Shown here: positions 22,291-35,601 of the stretch, one piece after another
Layout: each line of letters begins with the position of its first letter
Position numbering within the stretch: the stretch's first letter is position 1
NCBI GenBank assembly: GCA_031841125.1
Contig: CM063111.1
Location: forward strand, 43,970,955 to 44,034,954
Length of the DNA stretch: 64,000 bases
DNA from: Acanthococcus lagerstroemiae
Lineage: Eukaryota > Arthropoda > Insecta > Hemiptera > Eriococcidae
Reading direction: 5' to 3'
Position numbers and translations under genes: made by a program
The notes under the pieces: generated by a model
The model's input: only the letters and a program-made list of their open reading frames with translations
What the model was told of the DNA's origin: nothing
Database searches by the model: none

Positions 22291-23430
22291 CGTTCCTCCT
22301 TCACAATTCTAGTGACCTTTGTTCGGGAAGAGGGACATGTTCTGATTTGGCTTACTACAAAGTTTTAGAATCGGCTAGCAGAAAAAGTTCTTCGCTTCCT
22401 CATTGCAACAACTCAATTACACCTTCAAATTTAGCGCTGAAAACGAGAAATTTCCAGGCAAGCAGGCAGACAGCCGGACAGAGAGACAGACAGACGAACA
22501 AGCTGGTTTGCAAGCGGGCATAGACACAAACAGATACACAGATAATCAGTCAAATAGTTCACTAAACCAGGAAGGTGGGTTGCAAATGGTTTTACACAGT
22601 CAACTCTTGCTGACCGCACCTAATTTGAGGCATTCCATGAAGAGAGCATTTAATATTAGTAATTGCAGTGGTGGAAGCCAGAACTCACGAATTTGGAAAA
22701 AAATTTCGAAAATTTTGCGAATGAAAAGTGAGGTGAGAATGATGATAAAATGGTAGTTAAAAATTTTTTTGCGTGCCCTTAACAACGGCCTGGCCCGGTG
22801 CAATATGCCCCGGTTGTCCCCCCCCCCCCTTCTCGTCAGACCTGCGAAGGAAATAATCACAAAGTACGCTGATTACATTCAACCTAGGTAAAAACGTCGA
22901 ATTAATTACAATAAAAATGACGTCGATTTATCTGTAAATTCTACGCCAAAAGTGTCGAATTATTATGAAAATCGACAAAATGTCGAACTACGGATGTTAA
23001 ACTGACGATTTTATGCGTCGAAATGGTTTCAAGGGTGGCTACGAACACAATTTTGCTTAAATACACAACGGGTCACAAATTTTCTTCTCCTTGAAAAAGA
23101 CGGTATTCCCTATTCAATGGTAATAACACTTTGTTACGCAGTGTGGACAGTTAACAAAGCACAAAAATCTAATCTCTCCACGAAAAATCTTGAAAATAAT
23201 GAGTTGTTGTGTTTTACCGGCGTGTTTATGAAACAGATTAGACGATCTTTAACCATTAGTAAAGTGTTGTATCATTCAAGGATATAGGCCAAGTGCTGCA
23301 AAATTGCTTAGATTCCAGATAAATTTCGCTTTTGGTCACGAAAACGTGTATACACTCGTAGGTGTAGGCCTAGTTGCGGAAGAATGAATTCGCTTCCAAA
23401 AGTTCAATTTAACTGTAGGCACTCGGAGAG
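22291..23430. other. Unassigned spacer with GACA-rich stretch
   Basis: About 22,455-22,545 is a degenerate GACA/CAGA simple repeat. A C10 run lies at about 22,819. No gene recognised. Confidence 0.4.
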
Positions 23431-25310
23431 GTGAATGAGGTTATCTTCAGCTATGATCAGCACAATTCGAGCCTCATTTAATAAGGAGCCTATTCGGTTT
23501 TCGAGCAAATTATTTTTAATAGCTCGCCATACACGCACACCCTACCAACACAACGCGTTTCCCAATTTAGCATTTACTAAAGAGCCACGGATCCAAACCC
23601 ACTATTTCTACGATTGGCGAACTTTCGCATATACACCAATCACAAACCACATGAATAGAAATTACGTACAAATAAGCGAGGCAATGAAGGTCCACCTTGA
23701 TTTTGAGGAGCCTGGTGATGAATGAGGGAGGACTACGTGCGGTAACGCATGCTCTCAGGCACATGCTCAGCCTCACGAATTAATTACCATCTATAATGCT
23801 GGGTTCGATCGAAACGAGAAAATGCGCGCATAGCCTTCGGCAGAGAGGATTACGTTAAATTTTCGTCGATCCTATTGAAATTCGGATTACATCGAACCGA
23901 ACCAGTTCGATATAGGTTATTTACATTTTTCGACCTGATTCGGCCCGGGTCGAAATATTTCGCTGGCGTCTGGTTTCACGCCTCATGCGAATTCGGGTCA
24001 AGTACACGACTTGCTCGACGAAATTTCCGCCTGAAAATTGTGTACATCTGGTGTACGATTTTACACGCTTCGTAGTTCGTCTCCAGGAATCACGCCGCAT
24101 CAAACCGACTAATGATATTGGAAAAAGAAAGAAAGAAAAAAATAATAAAGAAGTGCGACGCGAACACCAAGAACACTCTCGCCCTCAGAGCTCTCTAAGT
24201 GATCCGACGCCTGACGTCAGCTCAAACTGACCGACTGAATGCTGCTGGTGCACATTGCGTAATGGCCGCGGCATATCGAACCGTGTAGATTATTTTGCAA
24301 TTATTATTATTTCATCGGTATTTTTACGATCATACATCGATATGATTGGAAGCAGCAGGTATCGACACGGTACCGAGTATCGCATGTAGTGATACACCGG
24401 GTATTGTACTTGACGAGTACGGAGCGACCGCCACATAGGAGGCGAAAAGCAGCCTGCGATAAAACTAATACCAACATACGATAATAAATTGGGTTTTTCT
24501 TACAGATTTTAGTAGTGGGAATCGAATGGACCGAGCTGCTAGTGGGCTGAATACACAGAGACAGAAGTAATAAACTAGCATTGCATGATGAAGAAATTGA
24601 CTGTTGGTTGAGTGCAGAGGAATGCTGTGGAGTGCAGACTATTTACCGGCGCAAAATTGTAATCGTTTGGTTTTCTCAACATGTGCTCGTTATTATTAAT
24701 GGTCACCTTCACCTTAAAGGTAGCACAGTTTTGTTTCACAAATTAATGTTCCATACTTCCAGCGGATTTCTCCGTGTTCAACAACTACGCGGCTGAAATT
24801 CTAAACAGTTACAACGAATCAAGAATTTCCTACATACCATCACCTACTTGGTGAATGGGGAGAACACAAAATGCTGTAAGACGGTTGAAATCCGTTCAGA
24901 TTAGTTCGAATTATGCTGGAATTACCGAGTGAGCCATTTTCGAATGGCTCATCGACGAATAGATGTCAAGGTGTTCGAGTCCAAAAACCACGTTCGATGT
25001 ATTACACTGCGCTCCGTTCTTCACTTGAGAGAAGTAAGGGAAGGAGTGAGTAAAGTAGAAATGACCCGGCTCATATCAGGTGAGGAAATCGACAGATGAT
25101 ACAACTAGAGAACAGCACGGTGCACACTGAATGATTCAAGACTTCACAAAGAACACATGCATACATCACTATCTTAGCAGCGATTCCAAAAAATAAAATA
25201 GCACAAGCAGAGCACCATGGGTCCGTCACTCCCTAAAAAACAGATGTGCTTCAGGTAACCCTCTCCTCTCCAACGTATATTTTTGTGTAAATCATCCTAC
25301 CAGAATACTT
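23431..25310. other. Unassigned spacer
   Basis: The 96-codon frame at 23,435-23,725 has no recognised domain. The part around 24,230-24,450 is somewhat CpG-rich. No repeat partner found. Confidence 0.4.
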
Positions 25311-25314
25311 TCTG

Positions 25315-25450
25315 AGTAGCACAATGCGAGCGTCTAACAAACGTCTTTTGTTTCCTGCATTCTGTACTTCCGGTACGTGACCATTTCAAAACCACGTTCT
25401 TCTTTTCCTCATTCTTATGACTTACTCTCCTTTCTCTCCCTCGATCAGCC
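25315..25450 (-). repeat. Dispersed repeat, copy 2 (inverted to 3,700-3,835)
   Basis: Its reverse complement matches 3,700-3,835 colinearly, including ACAAAAGACGTTTGTTAGAC. Confidence 0.6.
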
Positions 25451-25494
25451 AGGTAACTCATCGGTTTAGTACAGTTATAGTTTATACACGTTTT

Positions 25495-25596
25495 AGCACT
25501 CGCATTAAGACTACCAATTGATCAATACACGCGCTTTTTCTACTCTCTCGTTTCTTTGATTTTGTGAGCCCTCGCTGCGGTCCGAACTGAACACTT
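25495..25596 (+). repeat. Dispersed repeat related to 10,395-10,497
   Basis: Shared GATCAATACACGCG, TTTTTCTACTC and CCCTCGCTGCGGTCCGAA blocks. Confidence 0.6.
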
Positions 25597-25669
25597 CTCT
25601 CTCAGAAATTCTGAAAAAACGATATGCTCCCAAAGGAAGATCAATCTACCAACAAGAACTACCCATCTA

Positions 25670-26080
25670 CTCGGGTAATACCGGACACCGGTGGCAATAT
25701 CAGCCACTCATAACGTTGTAACTAGTTTACTGATAGCGATGCTAGCGCTCCTACAACAAGTCATGAGTAGCCGATATTCGGACTTCCCAGACCGATGGCG
25801 CGCTAGCATCGGGCCTTCCTCCCTTTCCGCACTTCAGGAAATAGTGCCATAGAATTCTTATCAACGTTAGGATACACTGTACGTAAACAATGCCTAGCAT
25901 CTCATGTAATCCTAACGTTGATAAGGTTCTGTTGAATCTTGGGAAGTCCGAATTAACACACCGGTGTCTGATATTACCCCAGTTGACTGTACTGATAATG
26001 ATACCAGCGCTCCTGCAACAATCATGAGTGGGCGATATCACTACAATGTCCAATATTACCCTAGTTGACAGTACCATCAA
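25670..26080. mobile_element. Compound foldback element
   Basis: CTTATCAACGTTAGGAT (25,858) is mirrored by ATCCTAACGTTGATAAG (25,909), and TTCGGACTTCCCA (25,777) by GGGAAGTCCGAA (25,941). A direct repeat (ACTGATARYGAT, CAGCGCTCCT, ACAAC-TCATGAGT) links 25,730-25,780 with 25,991-26,040. Probably two nested or rearranged foldbacks. Confidence 0.6.
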
Positions 26081-26512
26081 AAACAGCAAAATATCATAAC
26101 CATGAACTTCACTGGGGTCAAGAACCATTGTGACTTATAGCACCGCCTGCGGGCTTAATTCAAACCAGAAATTATAATGATAACACAAAACAGATAAACT
26201 TATTTTGGTTATGGTTGATCAATTTTAAAGGTTGCCGACGGACCACTCCGCAGAAAATTAGGGAAAAATTACTTTTCATGACTTTGCAGTTTTTGTTTTA
26301 CTTCGAACTTTTTTTTACGTGATATGAGCATTTATATTCAGGAGTGCGATTTTTAAAACCAAAGTTTTTAAAAGGGCGTTTCAAACAATGAGAAAAAATA
26401 TACCTTACTTAGTTTTAAACGTTTGAAATGAGCTTCAATATGTTTTTTTTTTTTCAAATTTCTAGCAGAAAAAAAAGGCCGATAAGAAAAAAATATTTTA
26501 GAAACTTCCTAG

Positions 26513-26543
<31 letters not shown>

Positions 26544-27050
26544 GCGAAGCAAGGAGTTTATTTACTATCCCGCTTTACAAAAATAATCATCAACGTTAAT
26601 TTTTAGTTTCCTCGTACCTTCCTCAATTCACATCCTTCTTAGACATCATATTGAACTAGTGATTTTTTTGCATCCACTGAACTAGGGGAACACTCGAGTA
26701 TGAGTCTTGAAGACAACTTTTAAATGGGTCCAGAAATAAGTTTCTACTGTTTTTTCTTGGTTTTTACTCATTTTTTTCACTCTCTACCGTTTTTAATGCA
26801 GGTCAGTGAATTTTTCCGCGGGGGAACGGCGATCCCCTACGTCCTCCCACAAAAAATACTGTGTTGAACTATGATGACCCAGGTCAATTTTTTAATTGAC
26901 ATAATCTGAAAACGTTAATTACCAAGCAGACATTGATGTAAGTATTTGTAGAGTTCCGTTGTGTGTATGAGGGATATTTCAGGGTGAACAATCTTCCTTC
27001 AGTTTCGTTATTTTCTCATTTCTTTTTTTTGCCTAAGTCGTGCTCTTCGC
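26081..27050. other. Unassigned spacer with long poly-T
   Basis: A T-run of about 25 lies at 26,518-26,543. Otherwise AT-rich with no recognised gene. Confidence 0.4.
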
Positions 27051-27055
27051 CCATA

Positions 27056-27957
27056 GTGCCGAGGAGATGCTGGCAACAGCAGAGGAGCTCAGGGAAGCAA
27101 GTGAGTCAGCAGGGCTGCTTATAAACACAAAGAAAACAGTACTGTTATCCAATGACAAGGACTGCACAAGTGTGTTATGATAAACGGGAAGGAAGAAGCA
27201 GTCAATCTCGGAAAAATTCTCTCATTTGGTGACAGCCTCGGCAAAGAACTAAGTGTAAGGAAAAGAAAAGCTTGGGAAAGCTACTGAGGGTTGAAAAGTA
27301 TCTACAAAAGTACCATGCCACTAGAGTTGAAAAGAAAAATTTTTGAGAGCAACACGATGGCAGTGTTAACATACGACTCACAAACCTGGGCCCCAACAGA
27401 AACTCAGCTAGTAGGGGAGGCGAGGACCCAAATAGCGATGGAGGAGATCCATAATCGGAATAAAAAGAGCTGAAAGGTGGAGCAACATAAGGATCAAAAG
27501 AAAAACACAAATGACTGACTGCAGGTATAAGATCAAGAAGCTCAAGATGGACTACGCCGGTCATGTTGCCAGAAGGGAGGAAGTAAGGTGGGAAAGGAGA
27601 ATAATGGAATGGCAACCTAGAGCTGACAAAAGGAAGGTAGGGAGATCGAAAAAGAGGTGGAAAGACGAAATTGTACAGGCAGCACGGGTAGCTTGGGGAA
27701 GGGACGCCAGAAATAGAGGGGCATGGAGACGGGTAGGGGACGCCTATGCCCAAGGCTGGGCGCACGGGGTCGTTTAGGACTAAGTTATGTATTTTTTTCT
27801 CAGATTATGTTATTTTTATCAATTTTTCTTTTTTTCTTTCAGTTTTTTGTTATTTTTTTCTTTCTCGTTTTTATATACATACTACCGACAACAGTAAGAT
27901 GCAAAACTGTAAATTAAGCTCTAACGAACCTGTAACGTGGCTGAAATAAAAAAAAAG
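27056..27957 (+). pseudogene. 5'-truncated LINE (APE/RTE-like), RT C-terminus and tail
   Basis: Three-frame reading gives, in order, AEELREASESAGLLINTKKT (after the lost FADD box), LKSIYKSTMPLELKRKIF, VLTYDSQTWAP, YAGHVARREEVRWERRIMEW and GRSKKRWKDEIVQAARVAWG, ending ...RRVGDAYAQGW near 27,765. This is the conserved C-terminal order of arthropod LINE reverse transcriptases. At least two frameshifts (one between about 27,470 and 27,510) and a stop kill it. A T-rich 3' UTR ends with AATAAA and A9 near 27,957. The clade is inferred. Confidence 0.85.
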
Positions 27958-28186
27958 GCCACTGACCTTTCAAATTTTTTTCGCAAAATTCGAGGAGGAT
28001 ACTCAATTTGTACACTATTGAGACCAAATTTCTGGACTTAATTCTAATGGTTTATGAATTATTAATACAACGAGAAAGATTGTTCAAAATAAAACGATAA
28101 ATATCTGAAATTCTCGGCGGCTATTATCAATTATTTGCTTTTGGCTGTATTTATTATGTAGGTAGTAAACTTAATGTAGGTAATAA

Positions 28187-28567
28187 CAGTGTTGTTATTT
28201 TGTCACATCATAAATTTTGTCGTCTTCGGAGTTTTAATATCGTTTTGTTTTTCCATGGTTTTGTTTCGTCTTCACAAAATTTTTTGTCATACTGCTTAGC
28301 ACAGTCTATTATCAATGGTAATGTCTCTTGGCATAAGGTATCGTCAATTATTATGTCGTTTAGCACAGTTCATCATTTAACTGTTAACGAAATGTCATAA
28401 CTTAATAGCTTTTGTCATTTCGTTTTGTCATTGTATTCATTTTTTCGTTATGGCACTGACACAAAACGGTCTTGACAAAGAATGATCTAAAGTTTTGTCA
28501 TATGATTAAATCTTGAAAAATTCTGTTGTAATTTCGTCATTTTGTTTTGTCATGTCTAACAACACTA
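28187..28567. mobile_element. hAT-like MITE
   Basis: CAGTGTTGTTA at the left and TAACAACACTA at the right are inverted (10/11). Flanking 8-mers GGTAATAA and TGTAACAA match 6/8. The inside is rich in TTTTGTCAT-type words. Confidence 0.6.
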
Positions 28568-28691
28568 TGTAACAATTATCGTCTCTTGTCGGGTATATGA
28601 AATATGATTAAACTAGGGCTGTTACCCAGAACGAATGGCGATTTGTTCTGGTGACGATTTGCTCAGAAACGTTCAAAATCATGAAGCACAT

Positions 28692-28971
28692 CCAAGGGCG
28701 CAACCAGAACTTTTTTTTGGTGGGGCTAGAATTTAGAAAAAAAAACTTGAGCAAGGCAGAAAGCTCGATTTGGTGCCTACCTGATTTGTACCTACCTATT
28801 GTCGTGAGCTGTAAATTTGTACGAACCTACGGCGCAGCGTAACTGCATCAGGCCATCAGCATTAATTTTTTTAGTTGCAAAATTGATTTTGAAAAAATAT
28901 TGAAGGATTATTTTTATACTGGGGAGGGGGGAGGCTATAGCCCCCTAGCCCCTCCTTGATTGCGGCCTTCG
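28692..28971. mobile_element. Possible TIR element, CCAAGGGCGCAACC type
   Basis: The left end CCAAGGGCGCAACCAG resembles the reverse complement of the right end (CGAAGGCCGCAATCAA). Typical G/C runs lie inside. No target duplication recognised. Confidence 0.4.
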
Positions 28972-31900
28972 ACAGATCCTCTTGTGTTCTCGCCAATAGC
29001 TTCTCTATTCAGCCACCCATCTTATTTTCGTTTTGTTCTCCTTACAATTTGCTCAAAACATCTCTATGTTGATTCATTTCTTCCGGTTATTTTTATGGAA
29101 TTTGTTATTGTCAACTGCGCAATATATTATTATGAATAGTCGACATGGAAGAGGAAGGGGCTCATGGGGAGCTGACTAGTACCAAAATAACACGGAAATT
29201 CTTTCGTTCGGGTAATTTTTCATATTTTTTGATATAGGGAGAGGGGTTTTTAGAGGATTTAGGAGGATAAGTCCGCCTCATAATTAGCCCCTATGGTTAA
29301 TAGCTCTAGACTTAACTAATATCACAAATTTAAGAATTATCAGCGCCCGCAGTCTGGAGAATTTGAGCAAATAGCAAGTTGCAAATGAAAAATTCTCAAT
29401 ATCTTCTTTTCAGGATAAGGCTGTTTCTCTGCCCACTATTTGATTACAACCAACGAGCACGTGAACAAAATACTCAAAATACAACACTCAGAATTACCTT
29501 TATCAGGAAACGGCCAGTCTGTTTTTAGTTTATAGAAATTCCACGAGAGGGCGATCACTTTTTTTGGATTCGCGAATGTTCATGAACATCAGGGCGGTCC
29601 TTATTTTTAATTTTTTATCTTTTAATAGCCCCCTCCTCCAGATTCTCACAGTAGACAATTATGGTTATGGTTATTGTCACTGGAAATTATCGGTTAACCG
29701 TTATTCAACAGTTATTATTTGGTCATGTTTTCAACTTCAGATGGAACCCTTTTTTGTCTGTAAAGGAAAAAAATCTTCCTACATGCACTACAAAAAGTAA
29801 TGAGAGAGAAGGTAATATATGAACAAGGTATGGGTTTGTTGATCTATTAATATTCTATTGGGTACATGCAGAAGTGTTTTCCACTCCAATACGGGATAGT
29901 GATGCCCAAAGCGCACCACTATTTCGTCGAATATCAACAAATCTGTGAGTTATCAGCTTTTCCTGGCGGTAAAATTGGAAACTAAGGGTAAACTAGTTTT
30001 CAAGTTAACCCCCAAAAATGCTAACGACTGGAGATTTGCAGATAATCGAGGGACAAGGTCATGGTTTGGAATTTCCACATAATGACTACTTTTTTCTTTA
30101 AATAACAAAAAAGAATGTTTAGAAAACACGGGACTCCACCACTTCAAAATTTTACCCCTCCCCTCGTAAATTACCCTCCTTTCAACGTCAATGGTACCCC
30201 CATTTCACGGAATTATAAAATTTTTGAATTTGTTCTTAACTGGAAAATGTACACGTGCAGGATGGACAAGGTGGAGGCTTTGGGCATCATAACCCTACAT
30301 GGCATCTTGACTAAGTCCAAGTCGAACGTTGTTATTTCGGCGTAGTCACTTTATAAATCATATCTACATTAGTTTTCAACCATCTTCCTCAGTGAATTAA
30401 GGAAAGGAAAGATGGATATGAAGCTAATCAGGAGATAACGCGTAGTTCTCACCGAAGTAACCTTGATTTTCAAAATAAAAAACAAAAAGTGCACCTGGTG
30501 CTCCACAGTATATTACTGCAGGTCGAATGAATAAATGTTTTCTTGTTCGACCTTCATCGCTTTTATTCTATTACGTAGTAACATCGATCAAATTTAGTCT
30601 TAATGTAACGCGATGAATGAGCTTATTCGCTGAAATAAAAATAAAAACAGAAACGAGCAGGTCATTCAACTTCTTCAGACTCAATTTATTTTACACTTAT
30701 AAGTATTTTCTTTAATCAGAGGCGTCGTTGGAGTTTTTTTTATTGGGGGCGGGGGGTATTTTGTCAGTAGTGCTGACCTTGACCTACATTCCTCAGCGTC
30801 GGTTGATTTTTTTGGGGAGGGGTGTAGTATGTTGTATTCCGAGTTGAATGTATGGTACGGTACTAATAATTGCCGTATCATATAGTACTAATTCGTTTAC
30901 AAATTTTTTATAACTACGAGTATAAATATAATTGGTATTTGAAAATTTGGGTGGGGGTTAAGTATTACTCGTCTACTACCCCCCCCCCCTCTGTGACGAC
31001 CATGCCTTTGATCTTACATGTCTTTATGGTTAAATTTTGGAGTTCATAAAGTTACGCAGCGATTAACCAAACAAGAAATAATGTGTTTGAGAAATTGCCA
31101 TACGTCAATCTTCAAAAGAAATTGTATTTAATTTTACAGTGCGTCATAAAAATGTAGAACTCATGAGTATAAGGGGCGAATCAAACCAAAGTCATAGGTC
31201 CTCCTCTATAATCGCGTGTAATTATCAAATTGCATTTATTTTTGAGCTTCAACGCCATTTTTTCTCAGTCCATTTGTCAGTGCACTGACTTGTTTGACAA
31301 AATTGAACAACTTTCATGATCCCTGAACAGGCAAATTGTGGCTAATCCTGGTCACACGAACAAAAGATGTAGAATAGCTCTGTTATAAAGGGAGGGGGTC
31401 TAAAAAAAATTTTCTCTTTCCTGCTTGACAATTTAACTCTCTTCGTTCACTTTCCAAATTTCTATTCTTATAGGCATCAATAGTTGATTATTTTGTTAAG
31501 GGGATCCAGACCCCCGGGACCTCCTCCTATCTACGACCTTGGCACATTCGGTAAGAAGGCATAGCCGTAAAATAGATCAGTAAATTCTTTAAACAATTGA
31601 ATATAAAAAGACATGTATAGTTTACCTGCAAACAGATTACAAAGAACCAGGATCCGCCAAGAGTACTTGAAATTTGACGCTAGTCTTCTACATGGAGAAA
31701 CTCCCTCCTGTATATAATTTTTTTTTATTACATTTTTTTTTTCAAATCGGGAGTACATTTGGTGGTCGTAATATCAAAATTAGAATACTCCAAACTTTAA
31801 GGAAAATAACAATTAAGTAGGGTTGATGTCATTACTTTTGGTGAAATTATTTGTTTTCAGGTTCAAACTGATATCATGACCTTCCATAAAAATAATTTTA

Positions 31901-33040
31901 CAAGCGCATTTCAATATCGAATACGAGTATTGCATAACCATTTATGACCGCATTCGTACATAAATATTGTAACGCATGTGCACCTTTCGACATTTTATGA
32001 TGTGTTCCAGAGGTCCTCTCGTTCATGAAGATCAACGGTGAGATGATACGTGGAACCGAAAACCAGTCACAGAAAATACTTTTGACTATCCAAGAAGACA
32101 TTAATGGAATTGAAATGCGTGTGGAGTCGTTTTCTTCGTACCCACCAAATTATTACGGACTTCGTAAAAATATACATCAATTTTTATTTCACGTCAGTTC
32201 GACAAATCTCTCGGGTAAAAAAATTACCAAATATATTCAAGATACAAATTAAGACGTTCTCGAACTTAACGATGACTCATTGCACGTTAATTTATTGTTT
32301 GATGTTTGGATTAGAAAGAACATCATCATATCGTCGTTCTCTTAATGATCGTTTTTTCCAACTGTGTAAGTACCTACCTACCTATTTCTCCTCCAGAATC
32401 CACACATATACGAATTTGATGAATTTAGAGGTTTCAAAAAATTATAGAAATTAATTTTTTTACCGACACGATAGTATTATAGTTGGTTTATTTAAGCTAA
32501 TTTGATAGTGGTTCATTGGCCTCTTGTAGACTTTCCCGTAATTTAGTGTACGAGAAACAGTAAATATTCTCATAGAAATAATCCGGAGGGATCTTCAGCA
32601 CTATAGGGTGTGATTCTAGAAAGTATACTCGAAGAGGAGGAAGGAGTAAACATGAATTATGACAAAATATGCACGAGTTCCCAGCTGAATTTCATTTTGA
32701 GGTTACTTTGTCCTTTTCCTTCTGAAGATTCAACTCAAGCATGAAACTCACATTGGCGTATCATTACTAGATTCTTTCATTAAATTCGAATCTATCAACC
32801 CTGGTTTACAGGTTTCAACCCTCTGAAGAGCCTTTGTAGCAAGGAATAGGATGGAAGTGACCTCAAAAATGAATTCAGCTACTCAAGAAACCCACAAATG
32901 TTTGATATCATTCAAGCCAATATGTCACTATTCATATTTGAGGTTTTAGCCTCATTAAATTTACAAACTATAGAGTTACTTATAAGTAACTCTGAAAATG
33001 AACTTTGCGACTCGAAAGATCTCATTTCCGATACATGTAT
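28972..33040. other. Unassigned spacer
   Basis: About 4 kb in which I recognise no gene or confident repeat. Frames at 30,115-30,345, 32,025-32,252 and 32,104-32,454 lack domains. CAGAGGCGTCGTTGGAG at about 30,719 looks like a MITE-type end without a partner. Confidence 0.35.
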
Positions 33041-33050
33041 ATGATGCGTT

Positions 33051-33207
33051 CAGTGGCATAGCCAAGGGAAGACGAAAGTCGAGGGGTTTGGACCCACTTG
33101 CGACTACGTCAAATAGTGAGTTTTCTAATTTTAGCACCTCCTCTAACACTCCTTTCCTTTTGGTCAAGACCAGACCTCCCTTGAACACTAGACTGGCTAT
33201 TCTAATG
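33051..33207. mobile_element. hAT-like MITE (CAGTGGCATAGCCA family)
   Basis: The left end CAGTGGCATAGCCA matches the reverse complement of the right end (CATTAGAATAGCCA). Flanks GATGCGTT and GACGTCTT agree 5/8, so the target duplication is decayed. Same end motif as 49,293-49,449 and 49,814-50,039. Confidence 0.55.
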
Positions 33208-34074
33208 GACGTCTTTATACCTATCCAAAAAATGTGGACCGTCAAATGCAACCGACTCTCTTAGGAGCAGCGAACCATTTGATCGGTTAAGAAAAGCTGT
33301 CCTAGATACCTGTATCTGTATATAAACCTGCTACCTGCCCTCACAGCCAACCAGAAACCACAAAATAAATTGTGCTCAATTGCGTTCATATTTACAATGA
33401 TAATCACAGGGCCGAAGCAGTCTTTTTGAAGGGCAGGAGGTGAGAAAGTTCATATTTTCCCAATTGAAAAACGGTGATTTCTAGCGGGAAAAATTACAAG
33501 ATTGACATGAATGAGAAAGAAGGAGAAATTCTTGGTTTCTTTAATTTAATCGCAGGTGGTCGCCACATTTTCCAACTAAACTTTAATGAGACAACGCAAG
33601 TCTGTCAGTTAACAGACGTACACAGGAAAAGAAACAGGTCATTATATTTTAAATTTTGCCAGCTTTAGGATATTTTTTTTTCGTGTGTGTGTGGGGGGGC
33701 AGCCTCCAGTTTGAGATTCATTACGAATAAGAATGAAATAAAAAATATTAATAACGGTCAAAACAGCGTCGAGCGGCTAATTTTTGAAAATTTTGTTAAA
33801 GTTTCGATCCGGTCACGTTTTCGGGTCCCAAAATTTGAAATGAGAGTCCGAAACAGACAAGACTTGATTAATCTTTCGAAATTATAATTATGAACTATCT
33901 AAATACCTGATTTTATTACTAGTGAAGAGGAAGAGGCAGCGCGTCCGGCTGTGGGGGACGTGAATTCCAGGCGAGCGCTCGGTCAGTAGGGAACCTCATG
34001 GTGGCCCTGGCAGGACACGCGCACCGTTCCGGCATGGAGAAATGAGGGCTTGGGTCCAGCCCCAAAGCGTTCCC
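33208..34074. other. Unassigned spacer
   Basis: A GC-rich stretch lies at about 33,930-34,070. No domain in the frames at 33,474-33,668 or 33,687-33,887. Confidence 0.4.
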
Positions 34075-34170
34075 CTCGGCACTGATGCGATGCCCGAAAG
34101 GATAGTTTCCGGTGCTGGGGGTGCGGTGTGATAGGGGTCACTTTGGCATGCCATACGTCCAATCACGTCG
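34075..34170 (+). repeat. Dispersed repeat, partner of 18,826-18,930
   Basis: Colinear diverged match including CACTGATGCGA, AGTTTCCGG and GCCATACGTCC. Confidence 0.65.
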
Positions 34171-34261
34171 CCAGATTTTTTACCATATGATCACGAAATT
34201 TTCGATCTGACCCCATCGGTACCCCACAGCCCAAATGTAAAATTGATACTTATGATTCTTT

Positions 34262-34625
34262 ATTTCTATCTTCAAAGGGGAAGGGATGACAGATGGGAGA
34301 AGAAGGTGGAAGGGTGGACTCCGCGGAACTACAGGAGGGGAAGAGGGAGACCCATTACCCGCTGGAGGGATGAGCTCGACAAAACTCTAGGAACGAAGTG
34401 GAAAAGTACCCATGATAGAGAGTTTTGGAAAAAGAAAGGGGAGGCATTTTCCCAAAGCTGAAGGTGTGTGTGGCAAACGAAAAGACGGAGGGGAAGGGGC
34501 TCACTGTTCATGGTGCAAGGCGTCGCAATAGTTGGTAATACTCGTAAGTTCAAATGGTAGCTCAAACTTGCCGCGCTCATCTCATCCGCCCGGGAAATAA
34601 AATAAGAAGTATAATAAATACTTGA
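34262..34625 (+). pseudogene. LINE 3' end: C-terminal tail of the RT ORF
   Basis: The open segment ending at 34,461 reads DDRWEKKVEGWTPRNYRRGR, then GRPITRWRDELDKTLGTKW and REFWKKKGEAFSQ. This is the GRP-TRW-DEL-W-GEA-Q signature that closes many arthropod RTE-like LINE proteins. Everything upstream is missing (5' truncation). A roughly 160-bp 3' UTR ends in A-rich AATAAAATAAG and TAATAAA. A palindromic MITE begins a few bases beyond. Confidence 0.8.
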
Positions 34626-34631
34626 GTAGCC

Positions 34632-34826
34632 TAGAATCAAAACTCACTTTTGCCATTTCACTTCAAGGGCGCAAATCGGCAAAATACTGTACACGGGTGC
34701 AGGAATATCTTTGCTGTGCTTGTGAACGTGGAGTACAGGCACAGCACACATATTCCTGCACCCGTGTACAGTATTTTGTCGATTTGCGCCCTTGAAGTGA
34801 AATGGCAAAAGTGAGTTTTGATTCTA
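34632..34826. mobile_element. Palindromic MITE, copy 2 (young, TA target)
   Basis: GAATCAAAACTCACTTTTGC at the left is an exact mirror of the right end, with TA on both sides. The arms stay almost perfectly complementary for about 85-90 bp (through TGTACACGGGTGCAGGAATA) around a short centre. The TA target fits a Tc1/mariner-driven MITE. Copy 1 at 14,636-14,848 is more diverged. Confidence 0.9.
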
Positions 34827-35600
34827 GAGAGAAAGTCTGGGACAAAATTTCACAGTTAGCTATCGAATCAGATCAAGGATTTCAATCAGAAATCTACTCT
34901 TTCCCCAGTGTGTAAAATTTAAATTTTGACAACGAAAGACATCTTCAGGTTGGAAAAAAGACGTTCATCAAAATATCAACGCGAGATCTTGATTTTTAAA
35001 AGGCCATATTTAGGGGGAAATAAAGTTCAATCAAACATTCAAGGTCAGATCTAGAATCAGCACAAAACTATGTCCAGGAACACTGAATTTTTCCAATGAC
35101 ATAGGAAATGTACAACTATTTCCGAAGGAAGAACACCCTTATATTCTAATGTAAGAAATAGATTCGGAATCCACAATGACTATCTATTTTGTCAACTTGA
35201 TTTGGATTTAATACTACGCTGAAAAACCTCTATTCGAACTTCGTTCCATAGGGGAAAAAGTCCATCTTCGGTTACTTGTAATTTCAGTAGTACGATGTTA
35301 TCAAAAGCAGAGGTCGATGACTTCTTCAGTTTGTTATGTTTCAATTACTACATGATGAATCCAACTTCAAACTTGTAATTTCGGACTTGGACCAATTTGG
35401 TGAAAAGCTCTTCAAGCCAAGAAAACAGAACACGAGTGCTACAGCGGAATCAAGAGTCATTATTGCTGAGCGAAATAAAACCCAAATTCCAACATATTAT
35501 ACAGCGAATAAAACCATTAGAGACATAATGACAGACACCGCTATATTCTTTGGACAAGTCTTGGAGAATAATTTAAATGTTTATTTATTACGTTAAGTAC
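34827..35600. other. Unassigned spacer
   Basis: The 86-codon frame at 35,336-35,596 has no recognised domain. Confidence 0.35.
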
Positions 35601-35601
35601 G

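Noticed and set aside
23435..23725. 96-codon plus-strand open frame as a host gene
   Set aside because: No recognisable domain, no splice or conservation evidence, and length within chance for this window.
25751..26128. 125-codon minus-strand open frame
   Set aside because: It lies over a compound foldback and shows no domain.
27202..27765. 187-codon minus-strand open frame
   Set aside because: It is antisense to a clearly recognisable LINE C-terminal region on the plus strand.
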